The notes under the pieces are model-generated. The model was not told where the DNA came from and made no database searches. It was given only the letters and a program-made list of their open reading frames with translations. 64,000 bases of DNA from Variovorax sp. PMC12. GTDB lineage: Bacteria > Pseudomonadota > Gammaproteobacteria > Burkholderiales > Burkholderiaceae_C. The position numbers and the translations under genes are program-made. Positions 1 to 8,758 of the stretch are shown here, piece by piece (position 1 is the stretch's first letter; each line of letters begins with the position of its first letter). The DNA is taken from positions 5,449,501-5,513,500 of the forward strand of contig NZ_CP027773.1 of assembly GCF_003019815.1 (NCBI RefSeq). Reading direction: 5' to 3'.

Positions 1-238
1 GGCGCACCTGGTAGCGGCCCGCGCGGATGTCCTCGCGGATCGCCGCCACGCGGGCCGCGTCGAAATCGCTGCCATCCGTGGCCGCGGGCAGCGCATGGAC
101 GTGCGCGGAGGCCTGCCGCGCAGCTTCCTTGGCTTCCTTGGTGCGCTCGGGCGCGTCGGCGCCGGTCATCGGGGCCGCGCCCGTGGCGGGCGAGCGATGG
201 AGGGGCGTGGCCGAAGGGGCGGGTTGATCGATTTTCAA
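1..238 (-). CDS. flgM: Anti-sigma-28 factor FlgM (C-terminus cut by window edge)
   Basis: FlgM binds FliA (sigma-28) and blocks late flagellar transcription until it is exported through the finished hook. 79 codons are visible, starting MKIDQPAPSATPLHRS; the visible end carries DFDAARVAAIREDIRAGRYQV, close to the conserved FlgM sigma-binding segment. I chose a TTG start at 238 because a GAGGAAT ribosome site lies just upstream and the first residues (K-I-D) are typical of FlgM; no ATG fits better. It lies downstream of flgA on the same strand and has its own sigma-28 promoter at 264-290, as in other flgAM operons. The last residues run off the window. Confidence 0.9.
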   Translation of the reverse strand, partial: MKIDQPAPSATPLHRSPATGAAPMTGADAPERTKEAKEAARQASAHVHALPAATDGSDFDAARVAAIREDIRAGRYQVR

Positions 239-263
239 GGTGATTCCTCAGGGGCTGACCGGT

Positions 264-290
264 ATATCGGCAGCCCTGGCAAGAACTTTA
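264..290 (-). promoter_or_regulatory. Sigma-28 (FliA) promoter of flgM
   Basis: Read on the minus strand: TAAAGTTC, an 11-base spacer, then GCCGATAT. This is nearly the E. coli FliA consensus (TAAAGTTT-N11-GCCGATAA) and sits 26 bases before the flgM start. It would give FlgM late, FliA-dependent expression in addition to read-through from flgA, the arrangement known in enterics. Confidence 0.8.
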
Positions 291-328
291 GGAATTGCGT
301 GCACGAAGGTTGAAACGGGCGCCAGCGG

Positions 329-1045
329 CTACTGCGCGAGCTGGATCTGCCCCTCCTCGTCCGCCACGCCGCTGACCAGCCGGCCCTCCCGGGTCTTGGC
401 CTGCACCACCGCGCCGACCCTCGCCCCGCTCAGGGCCTTGCCCTCGGTGCTGACCACGAATCCTTCGCCCTGGGCCACCAGCTTCACCGCCTGGCCCTGC
501 TGGATGACCGTCACCCCGCGCACCGATTCCTTGCGCAGCGGCGCGCCCGGGCCGATGCGGTTGGCCGCCACCACCCCGACCAGTTCGGCCGCGCTGGTGA
601 TGACGGAGCGCGGCAGCCGCGTGAGGTCGCCGGTGCGCTCGGTGACGTCGCCCGCGCCCAGCGGGCGGCCGGTCTCGATGGCGCGCGCGGCCACGAAATA
701 GCTGCCTTCCACCGACACGTGCGCCTGCACGAAGCGCGTCCAGGGCCGCTCCGTCTGGCAGCGCACGCCGACCGACACCCGGCCCCACGGCGTGGCGCCC
801 GGCGGCAGGAAGGCCTCGGGCGCCTCGCAGGGCGGCAGCGCCTCGGTGCCGCGGCCTTCCAGGCTGATCGTGACCTTGCCCGGCAGGCCGGCGGTCTGCA
901 CCTGCAGGTATTTCTGGATGGCCGTGCCGGCGGCATCGGCCGCGGGTGCCGAAGAAGCCCACGCGGGAGCCATGCACGCGGCCATCGCCAGCAGTGTCGG
1001 CAGCACGGTGCGCAGCAGGCGGGTCCGGAGCTGTAGGAGGTTCAT
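329..1045 (-). CDS. flgA: Flagellar P-ring assembly chaperone FlgA
   Basis: Periplasmic chaperone that helps FlgI form the P ring. The 238-residue product begins with a Sec signal peptide (basic RTRLLR, a hydrophobic stretch, cleavage near AWASS). The C-terminal half has the SAF-like core of the family (YFVAARAIETGRPLGAGDV; IGPGAPLRKESVRGVTVIQQ; AVVQAKTREGRLVSGVA). Length is normal. It is divergent from flgB and upstream of flgM, the standard flgMA/flgBCD layout. Confidence 0.93.
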   Translation of the reverse strand: MNLLQLRTRLLRTVLPTLLAMAACMAPAWASSAPAADAAGTAIQKYLQVQTAGLPGKVTISLEGRGTEALPPCEAPEAFLPPGATPWGRVSVGVRCQTERPWTRFVQAHVSVEGSYFVAARAIETGRPLGAGDVTERTGDLTRLPRSVITSAAELVGVVAANRIGPGAPLRKESVRGVTVIQQGQAVKLVAQGEGFVVSTEGKALSGARVGAVVQAKTREGRLVSGVADEEGQIQLAQ

Positions 1046-1265
1046 CGGCAGCGTGAGGAAAGGGCAAAAAAACAGGTGGCGCCGGAGTCGACGCAGACAC
1101 GCCGACGCCGGGCAATTCTAGAAATCCGGTGCCGGATCGAAGGTGCGAGCAGCAGGCGAAAACCCCCTTTGTTCGGACGATTGCAAACGCGATGCATGCA
1201 TAGACTCGCTTTCCATCTGTCGCTGCGCCTCGTGCATCGGCGACGCCACAACGGATGGAAAAAAG
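1046..1265. other. Divergent intergenic region flgA / flgB
   Basis: These 220 bases separate the diverging flgA and flgB operons and must carry both early (class II) promoters. I could not pick out a convincing sigma-28, sigma-54 or strong sigma-70 promoter. FlhDC-activated promoters typically have poor -35 boxes, so this is not surprising. No small gene is supported. Confidence 0.5.
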
Positions 1266-1673
1266 ATGATCGACAAGCTGGATGCGGCGCTTCGCTTCAA
1301 TCGCGAAGCCCTCAACCTCCGGGCCGAGCGCCAGGAGGTGCTCGCGGCCAATATCGCGCATGCCGACACGCCCAACTACAAGGCGCGCGACTTCGACTTC
1401 GGCAGCCGCCTGAGCGAAGCCGTCGAGCGCGGCCGCGCGTCGCAGTCGATGTCGCTGGCCACCACCTCGGCGCGCCATCTCGCGGGCCAGGCGCAGGCCA
1501 TGCCCGACAAAGACCTGCTCTACCGCACGCCCAACCAGTCGAGCCTGGACGGCAACACCGTCGAGATGGACGTCGAGCGCATCGCCTTCGCCGACAACGC
1601 GCTGCGCTACGAGTCCAACCTCACCGTCATCAACGCCAAGATCAAGTCGCTGCTCTCCGCGGCGCAGCAGTAA
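1266..1673 (+). CDS. flgB: Flagellar proximal rod protein FlgB
   Basis: Proximal rod subunit of the flagellar basal body. The 135-residue product has the rod N-terminal signature (ALNLRAERQEVLAANIAHAD followed by TPNYKARDFDF) and a C-terminal helix (VEMDVERIAFADNALRYESN). The start at 1266 gives MIDKLDAALRF, the usual FlgB beginning; the longer upstream frame has unrelated composition. First gene of the flgBCDEFGHIJ operon, 3 bases before flgC. Confidence 0.93.
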   Translation: MIDKLDAALRFNREALNLRAERQEVLAANIAHADTPNYKARDFDFGSRLSEAVERGRASQSMSLATTSARHLAGQAQAMPDKDLLYRTPNQSSLDGNTVEMDVERIAFADNALRYESNLTVINAKIKSLLSAAQQ

Positions 1674-1676
1674 GCC

Positions 1677-2093
1677 ATGCCGTTCCCAAGCAGTTCCATG
1701 AACATCTTCAACGTGGCGGGCTCGGCCATGACCGCGCAATCGCAGCGCATGAACGTGACCGCGAGCAACCTGGCCAACGCCGAGAGCGTGGCCGGCCCCG
1801 ACGGCATGCCCTACCGCGCCAGGCAGGTGGTGTTCGAGGTCGCGCCTTCGGGCCACCAGGACATCGGCGGCGTGAAGGTGTCGGGCGTGATCGAAGACCC
1901 GTCGCCGCCCAGGATGGTGTTCGACCCCAAGAGCCCGCATGCCAACGGCGAAGGCTACGTCGCGATGCCCAACGTCAACGTGGTCGAAGAGATGACCAAC
2001 ATGATCTCGGCCTCGCGCAGCTACCAGGCCAACGTCGAAGTGCTCAACACGGCCAAGACGCTGATGGTCAAGACGCTGACCATCGGCCAGTAA
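1677..2093 (+). CDS. flgC: Flagellar proximal rod protein FlgC
   Basis: Rod subunit. It carries the family signature SAMTAQSQRMNVTASNLAN at the N-terminus and VNVVEEMTNMISASRSYQAN at the C-terminus. Product of 138 residues, a normal length. The ATG at 1677 is 3 bases after flgB; a second ATG at 1698 (MNIFNVAGSAM) would also give a plausible FlgC, and neither has a strong ribosome site, so the first seven residues are uncertain. Confidence 0.93.
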   Translation: MPFPSSSMNIFNVAGSAMTAQSQRMNVTASNLANAESVAGPDGMPYRARQVVFEVAPSGHQDIGGVKVSGVIEDPSPPRMVFDPKSPHANGEGYVAMPNVNVVEEMTNMISASRSYQANVEVLNTAKTLMVKTLTIGQ

Positions 2094-2115
2094 ACCCCCT
2101 CATACCCACCACGCC

Positions 2116-2796
2116 ATGGCCATCTCCGACACATCTTCCATCTCCGGTCAGAACGCATCGACCGCGACCGGCAACACCGTCTCCAGCCAGGACAACGAGC
2201 AGCGCTTCCTCAAGCTGCTGGTCACGCAGCTCAACAACCAGGACCCGCTCAACCCGATGCAGAACGCCGAGCTCACCTCGCAGCTCGCGCAGATGAGCAC
2301 CGTGACCGGCATCGAAAAGCTCAACACCACGCTCTCGGGCCTGGTGAACCAGACCGGCGCCAACCAGCTGCTGCAGGCGACCTCCCTCATCGGCTACAAC
2401 GTGCTGTCGCCGGGCGACGTGCTCACCACCAAGAAGCCCGAAGAGGGCAAGGACCCCGCCACGCAGGCCTTCGGCGTGCAGCTGCCGGGCACCGCCGCGG
2501 ACGTCACGATCAAGATCCTCGACGACAAGGGCAACGTGGTTCGTACCCTCGACGCCGGCCCCATGAAGGAAGGCGTCAACGCCGTCACCTGGGACGGCAA
2601 GGACGAGGCCGGAAACGCGGTCGCCGAAGGCGCCTACCGCTTCACCGTCGATGCCAAGAACGGCACCTCCGCCGTGACCTCCACCGCGCTCACCTTCTCG
2701 CAGGTGGCGGCCGTCAAGCAGGGCGCCGGCGGCGTCACGCTCGAACTGGGCTCGGGCGCCAGCATCGGCCTGTCCGACGTGCGCCTGTTCCTGTGA
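2116..2796 (+). CDS. flgD: Flagellar hook assembly (capping) protein FlgD
   Basis: Scaffold that caps the growing hook and is needed for FlgE polymerisation. The 226-residue product has the N-terminal FlgD motif (FLKLLVTQLNNQDPLNPMQN), then a Tudor/FnIII-like module with VTWDGKDEAGNAVAEGAYRF, the FLG-D Ig-like signature. It lies 22 bases after flgC and 59 bases before flgE. Confidence 0.95.
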   Translation: MAISDTSSISGQNASTATGNTVSSQDNEQRFLKLLVTQLNNQDPLNPMQNAELTSQLAQMSTVTGIEKLNTTLSGLVNQTGANQLLQATSLIGYNVLSPGDVLTTKKPEEGKDPATQAFGVQLPGTAADVTIKILDDKGNVVRTLDAGPMKEGVNAVTWDGKDEAGNAVAEGAYRFTVDAKNGTSAVTSTALTFSQVAAVKQGAGGVTLELGSGASIGLSDVRLFL

Positions 2797-2855
2797 GGCG
2801 CGTGCCTCCTCTCTCATCCATCGCAGCACTGAACGCATTGAAGTAAGGAACCATC

Positions 2856-4076
2856 ATGAGCTTTTCCCAGGGCATCAGCGGACTCGGCGTGGCCGCGGCC
2901 AACCTCGACGTCATCGGCAACAACATCGCCAACTCGGGCACCGTGGGCTACAAGTCCGCCGCCGCCACCTTCCAGGACGTGTATGCCGGCTCGCGCGTCG
3001 GCCTCGGTGCCTCGGTGTCGGGCGTGGTGCAGAACTTCACGCAGGGCGTGACGCAGTCGAGCAGCCGTCCGCTGGACGTGGCCATCCTGAACGGCGACGG
3101 CTTCTTCCGCCTGAGCAGCGCCACCGGCGAGGTCGCGTATTCGCGCAACGGCCAGTTCACCCGCGACAAGGACGGCTACATCGTCAATGCATCCGGCCTG
3201 CGCCTGACGGGCTACGGCGTGAACGCCAGCGGCGGCATCAACGGCGGCACGCCGTCGGCCATCCAGATCCCGACCGCGTCGATGACCCCCAGCGCCACCG
3301 GCAACGTCAATGCCGAGTTCAACCTCGACGCGCGCCTCGGCGTACCCGCCAAGACGCCGTTCAACCCGGCCGACTCCGGCACGTTCAACTACTCGAACGC
3401 CCTCGGCCCGGTGTACGACTCGCTCGGCAATCCGCATGACCTGTCCGTGTACTTCGTGAAGAGCGCCACGCCGGCCAACACCTGGAACGTGTACGGCACC
3501 GCCGACGGCGCGCCGCTGAACGCGGGCGCCGCGCTCACCACGCTCACGTTCGACAGCAAGGGCGTGATGACCGCGCCGGCCGGCGGCAAGCTGAGCACCG
3601 GCGCCATCACCTTCACCAACGGCGCGGCACCGCTGACCGCGTCGATTGACCTGTCGGGCACCACCCAGTTCGGCGCCGCCAACGGCATGAGCAAGCTGAG
3701 CCAGGACGGCTACCGTTCGGGCGAACTGACCTCGTTCTCCATCAACCCCGACGGCACCATCACCGGCAAGTTCTCCAACGAGCAGACCAAGCTGCTGGGC
3801 CAGGTCGTGCTGTCGTCCTTCGCCAACCCGAACGGCCTGGAGCCCAAGGGCAACAACGTGTGGGGCGAGACGCTGGCTTCGGGCAACGCGCTCACCGGCA
3901 CGCCCGGCGAGGGCACCAAGCTCGGCTCGCTGAAGTCGGGCGCACTGGAGTCGTCCAACGTCGACCTGACCTCCGAACTCGTCAACCTCATCGTCGCGCA
4001 GCGCAACTACCAGGCCAACGCGCAGACCGTGAAGACGCAGGACCAGGTCATGCAGACGCTGATGAACATCCGCTGA
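2856..4076 (+). CDS. flgE: Flagellar hook protein FlgE
   Basis: Main subunit of the hook, the universal joint between rod and filament. Product of 406 residues. The N-terminal rod/hook domain contains GVAAANLDVIGNNIANSGTVGYK; a central D1/D2 region is followed by the C-terminal motif LESSNVDLTSELVNLIVAQR and QANAQTVKTQDQVMQTLMNIR. An AAGGAAC ribosome site precedes the ATG. Length is typical of betaproteobacterial FlgE. Confidence 0.96.
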   Translation: MSFSQGISGLGVAAANLDVIGNNIANSGTVGYKSAAATFQDVYAGSRVGLGASVSGVVQNFTQGVTQSSSRPLDVAILNGDGFFRLSSATGEVAYSRNGQFTRDKDGYIVNASGLRLTGYGVNASGGINGGTPSAIQIPTASMTPSATGNVNAEFNLDARLGVPAKTPFNPADSGTFNYSNALGPVYDSLGNPHDLSVYFVKSATPANTWNVYGTADGAPLNAGAALTTLTFDSKGVMTAPAGGKLSTGAITFTNGAAPLTASIDLSGTTQFGAANGMSKLSQDGYRSGELTSFSINPDGTITGKFSNEQTKLLGQVVLSSFANPNGLEPKGNNVWGETLASGNALTGTPGEGTKLGSLKSGALESSNVDLTSELVNLIVAQRNYQANAQTVKTQDQVMQTLMNIR

Positions 4077-4125
4077 CGCGGCACCCCGACCACCACCACC
4101 GAACGACCGGCACCAGGAGCACCCA

Positions 4126-4872
4126 GTGGATCGAATGTTGTATGTCGCGATGAGCGGCGCCAAGCAGGCCATGGATCAGCAGGCCACCGTGGCCAACAAC
4201 ATGGCGAACGTCTCTACGCCGGGCTTCCGCGCGCAGATCGCCAACTTCCGCGCGGTGCCCGTGGTCGGCCAGGAGGCGCCCACGCGGGCCTTCGTGGCCG
4301 CGACCACGCCCGGTGCGGATTTCACGCACGGCCCGCTCACCGAAACCGGCCGCGCGCTCGACTTGGCCGTCAGCGGCCAGGGCTGGCTGGTGGTGCAGAC
4401 GCCCGACGGCGGCGAGGCCTACACCCGCGTGGGCAACCTGCAGATCGGCGCCGACGGCCAGATCACCACCATGGGCGGACGCGCCGTGATGGGCGACAAC
4501 GGCGCCATGACCGTGCCGCCCGGCTCGGCCGTGGCCATCGCGCCCAACGGCCTGGTCGGCGCGCGCGACCCCGCCTCGGGCACGCTCACCGGCATTGCCG
4601 AGGTGGGCCGCCTGAAGCTGGTCAACCCGCCCACCACCGACCTCGTGCGCGGCGACGACGGGCTCTTCCGCATGCGCGAAGGCCTGCCGCCGGCCCAGGC
4701 CGACGAGGCCGTCACTGTCGTCACCGGCGCGGTCGAGGGCAGCAACGTGAACCCGGTCGAGGCCATGGTCGCCATGCTCGCCAATGCACGCAGCTTCGAG
4801 ATGCAGATGAAGTCGCTGCAGACCGCCGACACCAACGCGCAGGCGGCCAACAAGCTGCTGGCCTACGGCTGA
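4126..4872 (+). CDS. flgF: Flagellar proximal rod protein FlgF
   Basis: Rod subunit. It starts with GTG and has an AGGAG ribosome site a few bases upstream. The 248-residue product begins MDRMLYVAMSGAKQAMDQQ and has VANNMANVSTPGFRAQIANF, the rod signature; the C-terminus carries EGSNVNPVEAMVAMLANARSFE. Followed by flgG after 67 bases. Confidence 0.94.
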   Translation: MDRMLYVAMSGAKQAMDQQATVANNMANVSTPGFRAQIANFRAVPVVGQEAPTRAFVAATTPGADFTHGPLTETGRALDLAVSGQGWLVVQTPDGGEAYTRVGNLQIGADGQITTMGGRAVMGDNGAMTVPPGSAVAIAPNGLVGARDPASGTLTGIAEVGRLKLVNPPTTDLVRGDDGLFRMREGLPPAQADEAVTVVTGAVEGSNVNPVEAMVAMLANARSFEMQMKSLQTADTNAQAANKLLAYG

Positions 4873-4939
4873 TCGGCCGCAGGCACCGCATCCCGGCCAT
4901 CACGCGGCCCGCACGCAACACACGCAGGATTTTCAAGAA

Positions 4940-5722
4940 ATGATTCGTTCCCTCTACATCGCCAAGACCGGCCTCGATGCGCAGCAGACGCAGCTCGACG
5001 TCGTGTCGAACAACCTGGCCAACGTCGGCACCACCGGCTTCAAACGCAGCCGCGCCGTGTTCGAAGACCTGGTCTACCAGAACCTGCGCCAGAGCGGCGC
5101 CCAGTCGTCCGACCAGACCCGCCTGCCTTCGGGCCTGCAGGTCGGCACCGGCGTGCACGTGGTCGCCACCGAGCGCATCCACTCGCAAGGCAACCTCACC
5201 AAGACCGACAAGCCGACCGACGTGGCCATCAGCGGCGGCGGCTTCTTCCAGGTGCTGATGCCCGACGGCACCACCTCGTACACGCGCGACGGCTCGTTCC
5301 AGAAAGACCGCGACGGCCAGCTCGTGACCGCCAGCGGCTTCCCGGTGCAGCCCGCCATCACCATCCCGGCCAACGCCACCAGCATCACGGTGGGCCGCGA
5401 CGGCATCGTGTCGGTGGTACAGGCAGGCAGCACGAACACCGTGCAGATCGGCCAGCTGCAGCTCGCGACCTTCGTCAACCCGACGGGCCTGGAAAGCCGT
5501 GGCGAGAACCTGTATGCCGAAACCGACGCCTCGGGCGCGCCCAACCAGGTGAACCCCGGCGTCGACGGCGCGGGCACGCTGAGCCAGGGTTACGTGGAGG
5601 CTTCGAACGTGAACGTGGTGGAAGAGCTGGTCAACATGATCGCCACCCAGCGTTCGTACGAAATCAACAGCAAGGCGGTCCAGACTTCGGACCAGATGCT
5701 GCAGCGCCTGGCCCAGCTGTGA
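4940..5722 (+). CDS. flgG: Flagellar distal rod protein FlgG
   Basis: Distal rod subunit, 260 residues, exactly the common length. N-terminal MIRSLYIAKTGLDAQQTQLD and VVSNNLANVGTTGFKRSRAV are strongly conserved; the C-terminus has YVEASNVNVVEELVNMIATQ and ends QMLQRLAQL. Its stop codon overlaps the flgH start (TGATG), indicating translational coupling. Confidence 0.97.
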   Translation: MIRSLYIAKTGLDAQQTQLDVVSNNLANVGTTGFKRSRAVFEDLVYQNLRQSGAQSSDQTRLPSGLQVGTGVHVVATERIHSQGNLTKTDKPTDVAISGGGFFQVLMPDGTTSYTRDGSFQKDRDGQLVTASGFPVQPAITIPANATSITVGRDGIVSVVQAGSTNTVQIGQLQLATFVNPTGLESRGENLYAETDASGAPNQVNPGVDGAGTLSQGYVEASNVNVVEELVNMIATQRSYEINSKAVQTSDQMLQRLAQL

Positions 5723-6429
5723 TGCAGGGTGCGCGTCTTCTTCGTCGGGGCGGCGCCGCCAGGGTGCTGGTGGCGATGCTCGTCGCCGCGCTGGCCGCGG
5801 GCTGCGCGCAGTTGCCGCGCGAGCCGCTGGTGCACCAGCCGATGACGGCGCGCGCCGAGAGCTATGCGCAGCTGCAGCCGCGGCGCTCGCCCGGCGCGAT
5901 CTTCCAGGACGGTCCGGGCGCCAACGCGCTGTTCGAGGACCGGCGCCCGCGCAACATCGGCGACATCCTGACCATCGTGATCAACGAGAAGGTCAATGCC
6001 ACCAAGAACTCGGGCGCGAACGCCAGCCGCGCGGGCAGCACCACGAGCGTGTTCGCGGCGATTCCGAAACTCATCGGCGGCCTGCTCGACGGGCAGGACA
6101 CCAAGCTCAGCGGCACCAACTCGCTCACCGCCAAGGGCGGCGCCAACGCCAACAACACCTTCAGCGGCGTGATCACGGTCACGGTGGTGGACGTGATGGG
6201 CAACGGCAACCTGCTGGTGAGCGGCGAGAAGCAGATGGGCATCAACCAGGGCACGGAGTTCATCCGCTTCTCTGGCGTGGTGAATCCGCGCACCGTGTCG
6301 GGCAACAACACCGTGCCTTCGACGCTGGTGGCCGACGCACGCATCGAGTACTCGGCCAAGGGCTACATCGACGAGGCCCAGACCATGGGTTGGATGCAGC
6401 GCATCTTCCTCAACGTCATGCCATTTTGA
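5722..6429 (+). CDS. flgH: Flagellar L-ring lipoprotein FlgH
   Basis: Outer-membrane lipoprotein forming the L ring. The product has a lipoprotein signal with lipobox LAAG-C; the acylated cysteine is residue 28. Conserved blocks include LFEDRRPRNIGDILTIVINE, VVDVMGNGNLLVSGEKQMGI and NTVPSTLVADARIEY. A GTG three bases earlier (5719) is an alternative start in the same frame; the ATG overlapping the flgG stop is preferred. Length is normal. Confidence 0.95.
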   Translation: MQGARLLRRGGAARVLVAMLVAALAAGCAQLPREPLVHQPMTARAESYAQLQPRRSPGAIFQDGPGANALFEDRRPRNIGDILTIVINEKVNATKNSGANASRAGSTTSVFAAIPKLIGGLLDGQDTKLSGTNSLTAKGGANANNTFSGVITVTVVDVMGNGNLLVSGEKQMGINQGTEFIRFSGVVNPRTVSGNNTVPSTLVADARIEYSAKGYIDEAQTMGWMQRIFLNVMPF

Positions 6430-6431
6430 CT

Positions 6432-7646
6432 ATGAAAAACCCCCAGGCTTCGCGCACTTCGTGTCGCTTCTCCTTCCCCCTTGCAGGGGGCGATGCCTGC
6501 GGCCCGGCAAAGCCGGTTCCGCGGCATCTCACGAACTTTCTGGCTCGCTTGCGCATCGCCTCGGCGGTGGTGGTGGCGCTGGGTGTCTTCGGGTTTGCGC
6601 CCGCGCATGCGGAGCGCCTCAAGGAGCTGGCGAGCATCCAGGGGGTGCGGGACAACCCGTTGATCGGCTATGGGCTCATGGTGGGCCTGGACGGTACGGG
6701 CGACCAGACGATGCAGACGCCGTTCACGACGCAGAGCCTGAACAACATGCTGCAGCAGCTGGGCATCACGATTCCGCAGGGCGTGAACATGCAGCTGAAG
6801 AACGTGGCAGCCGTCATGGTGACGGCCACGCTGCCTTCGTTCGCGCGGGCGGGGCAGAACATCGACGTGACGGTGTCGTCCATGGGCAATGCGAAGAGCC
6901 TGCGCGGCGGCACGCTGCTGATGACGCCGCTGAAGGGCGTCGACGGCGCGACCTATGCGGTGGCGCAAGGCAACATGGTGGTCGGCGGCGCGGGAGCGTC
7001 GGCCAATGGCAGCAAGGTGCAGGTCAACCAGCTGAGCTCGGGCCGCATTCCGGGCGGTGCGCTGGTCGAGCGCACGGTCGAGGCGCCGGTGGGGGGCGAA
7101 GGCACGTTCACGCTCGAACTCAACCGCTCCGACTTCGGCACCACGCAGCGCGCGGTCGATGCCATCAACCGGCAGTTCGGCGCGGGCTCGGCCGAGGCGA
7201 TCGACGCGCGCGTGATCCGCGTGCGGGCGCCCGAGCCGCAGCAGCGCGTGGGTTTCCTCGCGAAGCTCGAAGATCTCGAAGTGACGCCGACGCAGGCCGG
7301 CGCGCGCGTGGTGGTCAATGCGCGCACTGGCTCGGTGGTCATGAACCAGGCGGTGCGGGTGAAGGACTGTGCCATCGCGCACGGCAACCTGTCGGTGGTC
7401 ATCAACACCGAGCCCGTCATCAGCCAGCCGGGTGCGCTCTCGGGCGGCACCACGGTGGCGGCGCAGACCTCGCAGATTTCAGTGAACCAGGGCGGCGGCG
7501 CCATGCAGATGGTGCGCGGCGGTGCCTCGCTGTCGGACGTGGTCAAGGGGCTCAATGCCCTGGGCGCGAATCCGCAGGACCTGGTGTCGATCCTGCAGGC
7601 CATGAAATCGGCCGGCGCGCTGAGCGCCGAGCTGGAAATCATCTGA
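6432..7646 (+). CDS. flgI: Flagellar P-ring protein FlgI (repeat-extended N-terminus)
   Basis: Periplasmic P-ring subunit. The mature protein begins ERLKELASIQGVRDNPLIGY, the hallmark of FlgI, after a signal peptide ending APAHA. From the ATG at 6432 there are about 38 residues before the signal's hydrophobic core, encoded by a hairpin-rich element (6436-6525); that is far longer than a usual signal peptide n-region. A TTG at about 6564 would give a compact signal (MRIASAVVVALGVF) but lacks a visible ribosome site. Either a repeat has inserted just after the start codon, or translation begins downstream of it. The rest of the protein is complete and normal. Confidence 0.93.
   Translation: MKNPQASRTSCRFSFPLAGGDACGPAKPVPRHLTNFLARLRIASAVVVALGVFGFAPAHAERLKELASIQGVRDNPLIGYGLMVGLDGTGDQTMQTPFTTQSLNNMLQQLGITIPQGVNMQLKNVAAVMVTATLPSFARAGQNIDVTVSSMGNAKSLRGGTLLMTPLKGVDGATYAVAQGNMVVGGAGASANGSKVQVNQLSSGRIPGGALVERTVEAPVGGEGTFTLELNRSDFGTTQRAVDAINRQFGAGSAEAIDARVIRVRAPEPQQRVGFLAKLEDLEVTPTQAGARVVVNARTGSVVMNQAVRVKDCAIAHGNLSVVINTEPVISQPGALSGGTTVAAQTSQISVNQGGGAMQMVRGGASLSDVVKGLNALGANPQDLVSILQAMKSAGALSAELEII
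6436..6525. repeat. Palindromic repeat-like element in the flgI 5' end
   Basis: A roughly 90-base stretch made of hairpins: CCCCC-TTGCA-GGGGG at 6476-6490 and a nested stem GCGG-C-CCGGC-AAA-GCCGG-TT-CCGC at 6499-6522. Its in-frame translation resembles nothing in FlgI. It looks like the dispersed intergenic palindromes I associate with Comamonadaceae genomes, but I see no second copy in this window, so membership of a repeat family is inference. Confidence 0.5.
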
Positions 7647-7656
7647 GGCCGCACGC

Positions 7657-8673
7657 ATGACCGTCTCGAACATGGGCGCCGGCGCGGGCGCATGGAACAC
7701 CTCCGACGTGGCCAGCCGCGCCGGCGCGCTCGACCAGCGCTTTGCGCTGGACGTGCAGGGCGTCGATGCGCTGCGCCGCACCGTGCGCGCGTCGCCGGAA
7801 GAGGGGCTGCAGCAGGTCTCTCGCCAGTTCGAAGCCATGTTCATGAACATGGTGCTCAAGAGCATGCGCGAAGCCACGCCTTCCAGCGGCATGCTCGACA
7901 GCCAGAGCCAGAAGGTCTACCAGTCGATGTTCGACCAGCAGCTCGCGCAGAACCTCTCGGGGCGCGGCGTGGGGCTGGCCGAGGCCATGCTCGAGCAACT
8001 GCGCCGCACCTTGCCCTCGGGCCCGCCCGATGCAGAGGCCGACGCCGAGATCGGCATCCGGCCGATGCTGCTCGAGCCTCGCGCCAGCGGCCTGCCGTTG
8101 TCTCCGCGCGCGGGCATTCCCATCGGCTCCGCGCCCACCGGACGTGTCTCCACGGCGGCCGACCTGGGCGTGTACCAGTACAGCGGCGAGCGCCGTGCGC
8201 CGGCAGCGAATGCTTCGCTGCAGGGCCAGGTCGACGAGTTCGTGGGCCGCATGGGCGCTTCCGCGCAGGTGGCCAGCACGGCCAGCGGCGTGCCCGCGCC
8301 GTTGATCCTGGCGCAGGCCGCGCTGGAGTCGGGCTGGGGCAAGCGCGAGATCCGCGCGGACGACGGCACGCAGAGCTTCAACCTGTTCGGCATCAAGGCC
8401 GACCGCAGCTGGAAGGGCCCGACGGTCGAGACCACCACCACCGAATACGTCGACGGCGAGCCGCAGAAGGTGCGCGCCAAGTTCCGCGCCTACGCGTCGT
8501 ACGACGAAGCCTTCACCGACTACGCGCGCTTCATCACGCGCAACCCGCGCTACGCGAACGTGCTGGCCACCGACGACCCGCACGAAGCCGCGCACGGCCT
8601 GCAGCGCGCGGGCTACGCCACCGATCCGAAGTACGGCGAGAAGCTGGTTCGCATCATGCAGAAATTCGGCTGA
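7657..8673 (+). CDS. flgJ: Rod assembly chaperone / peptidoglycan hydrolase FlgJ
   Basis: Bifunctional protein: the N-terminal half caps the growing rod and the C-terminal half cuts peptidoglycan so that the rod can pass. N-terminal rod domain: VSRQFEAMFMNMVLKSMREA and FDQQLAQNLSGRGVGLAEAM. The C-terminal glucosaminidase domain starts near residue 205 with PLILAQAALESGWGKREI, the Glu being the likely catalytic acid, and has NLFGIKADRSWKG. The product of 338 residues is dual-domain, as in beta- and gammaproteobacteria. Last gene of the flgB operon. Confidence 0.95.
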   Translation: MTVSNMGAGAGAWNTSDVASRAGALDQRFALDVQGVDALRRTVRASPEEGLQQVSRQFEAMFMNMVLKSMREATPSSGMLDSQSQKVYQSMFDQQLAQNLSGRGVGLAEAMLEQLRRTLPSGPPDAEADAEIGIRPMLLEPRASGLPLSPRAGIPIGSAPTGRVSTAADLGVYQYSGERRAPAANASLQGQVDEFVGRMGASAQVASTASGVPAPLILAQAALESGWGKREIRADDGTQSFNLFGIKADRSWKGPTVETTTTEYVDGEPQKVRAKFRAYASYDEAFTDYARFITRNPRYANVLATDDPHEAAHGLQRAGYATDPKYGEKLVRIMQKFG

Positions 8674-8758
8674 GCCCCACGCGGCGCAGCCTTGCCCGGT
8701 AACGGCCGCCGCACGCGCGGCAAGCCTTTCCCCAACACTGGAATACACAGGAATTCCC

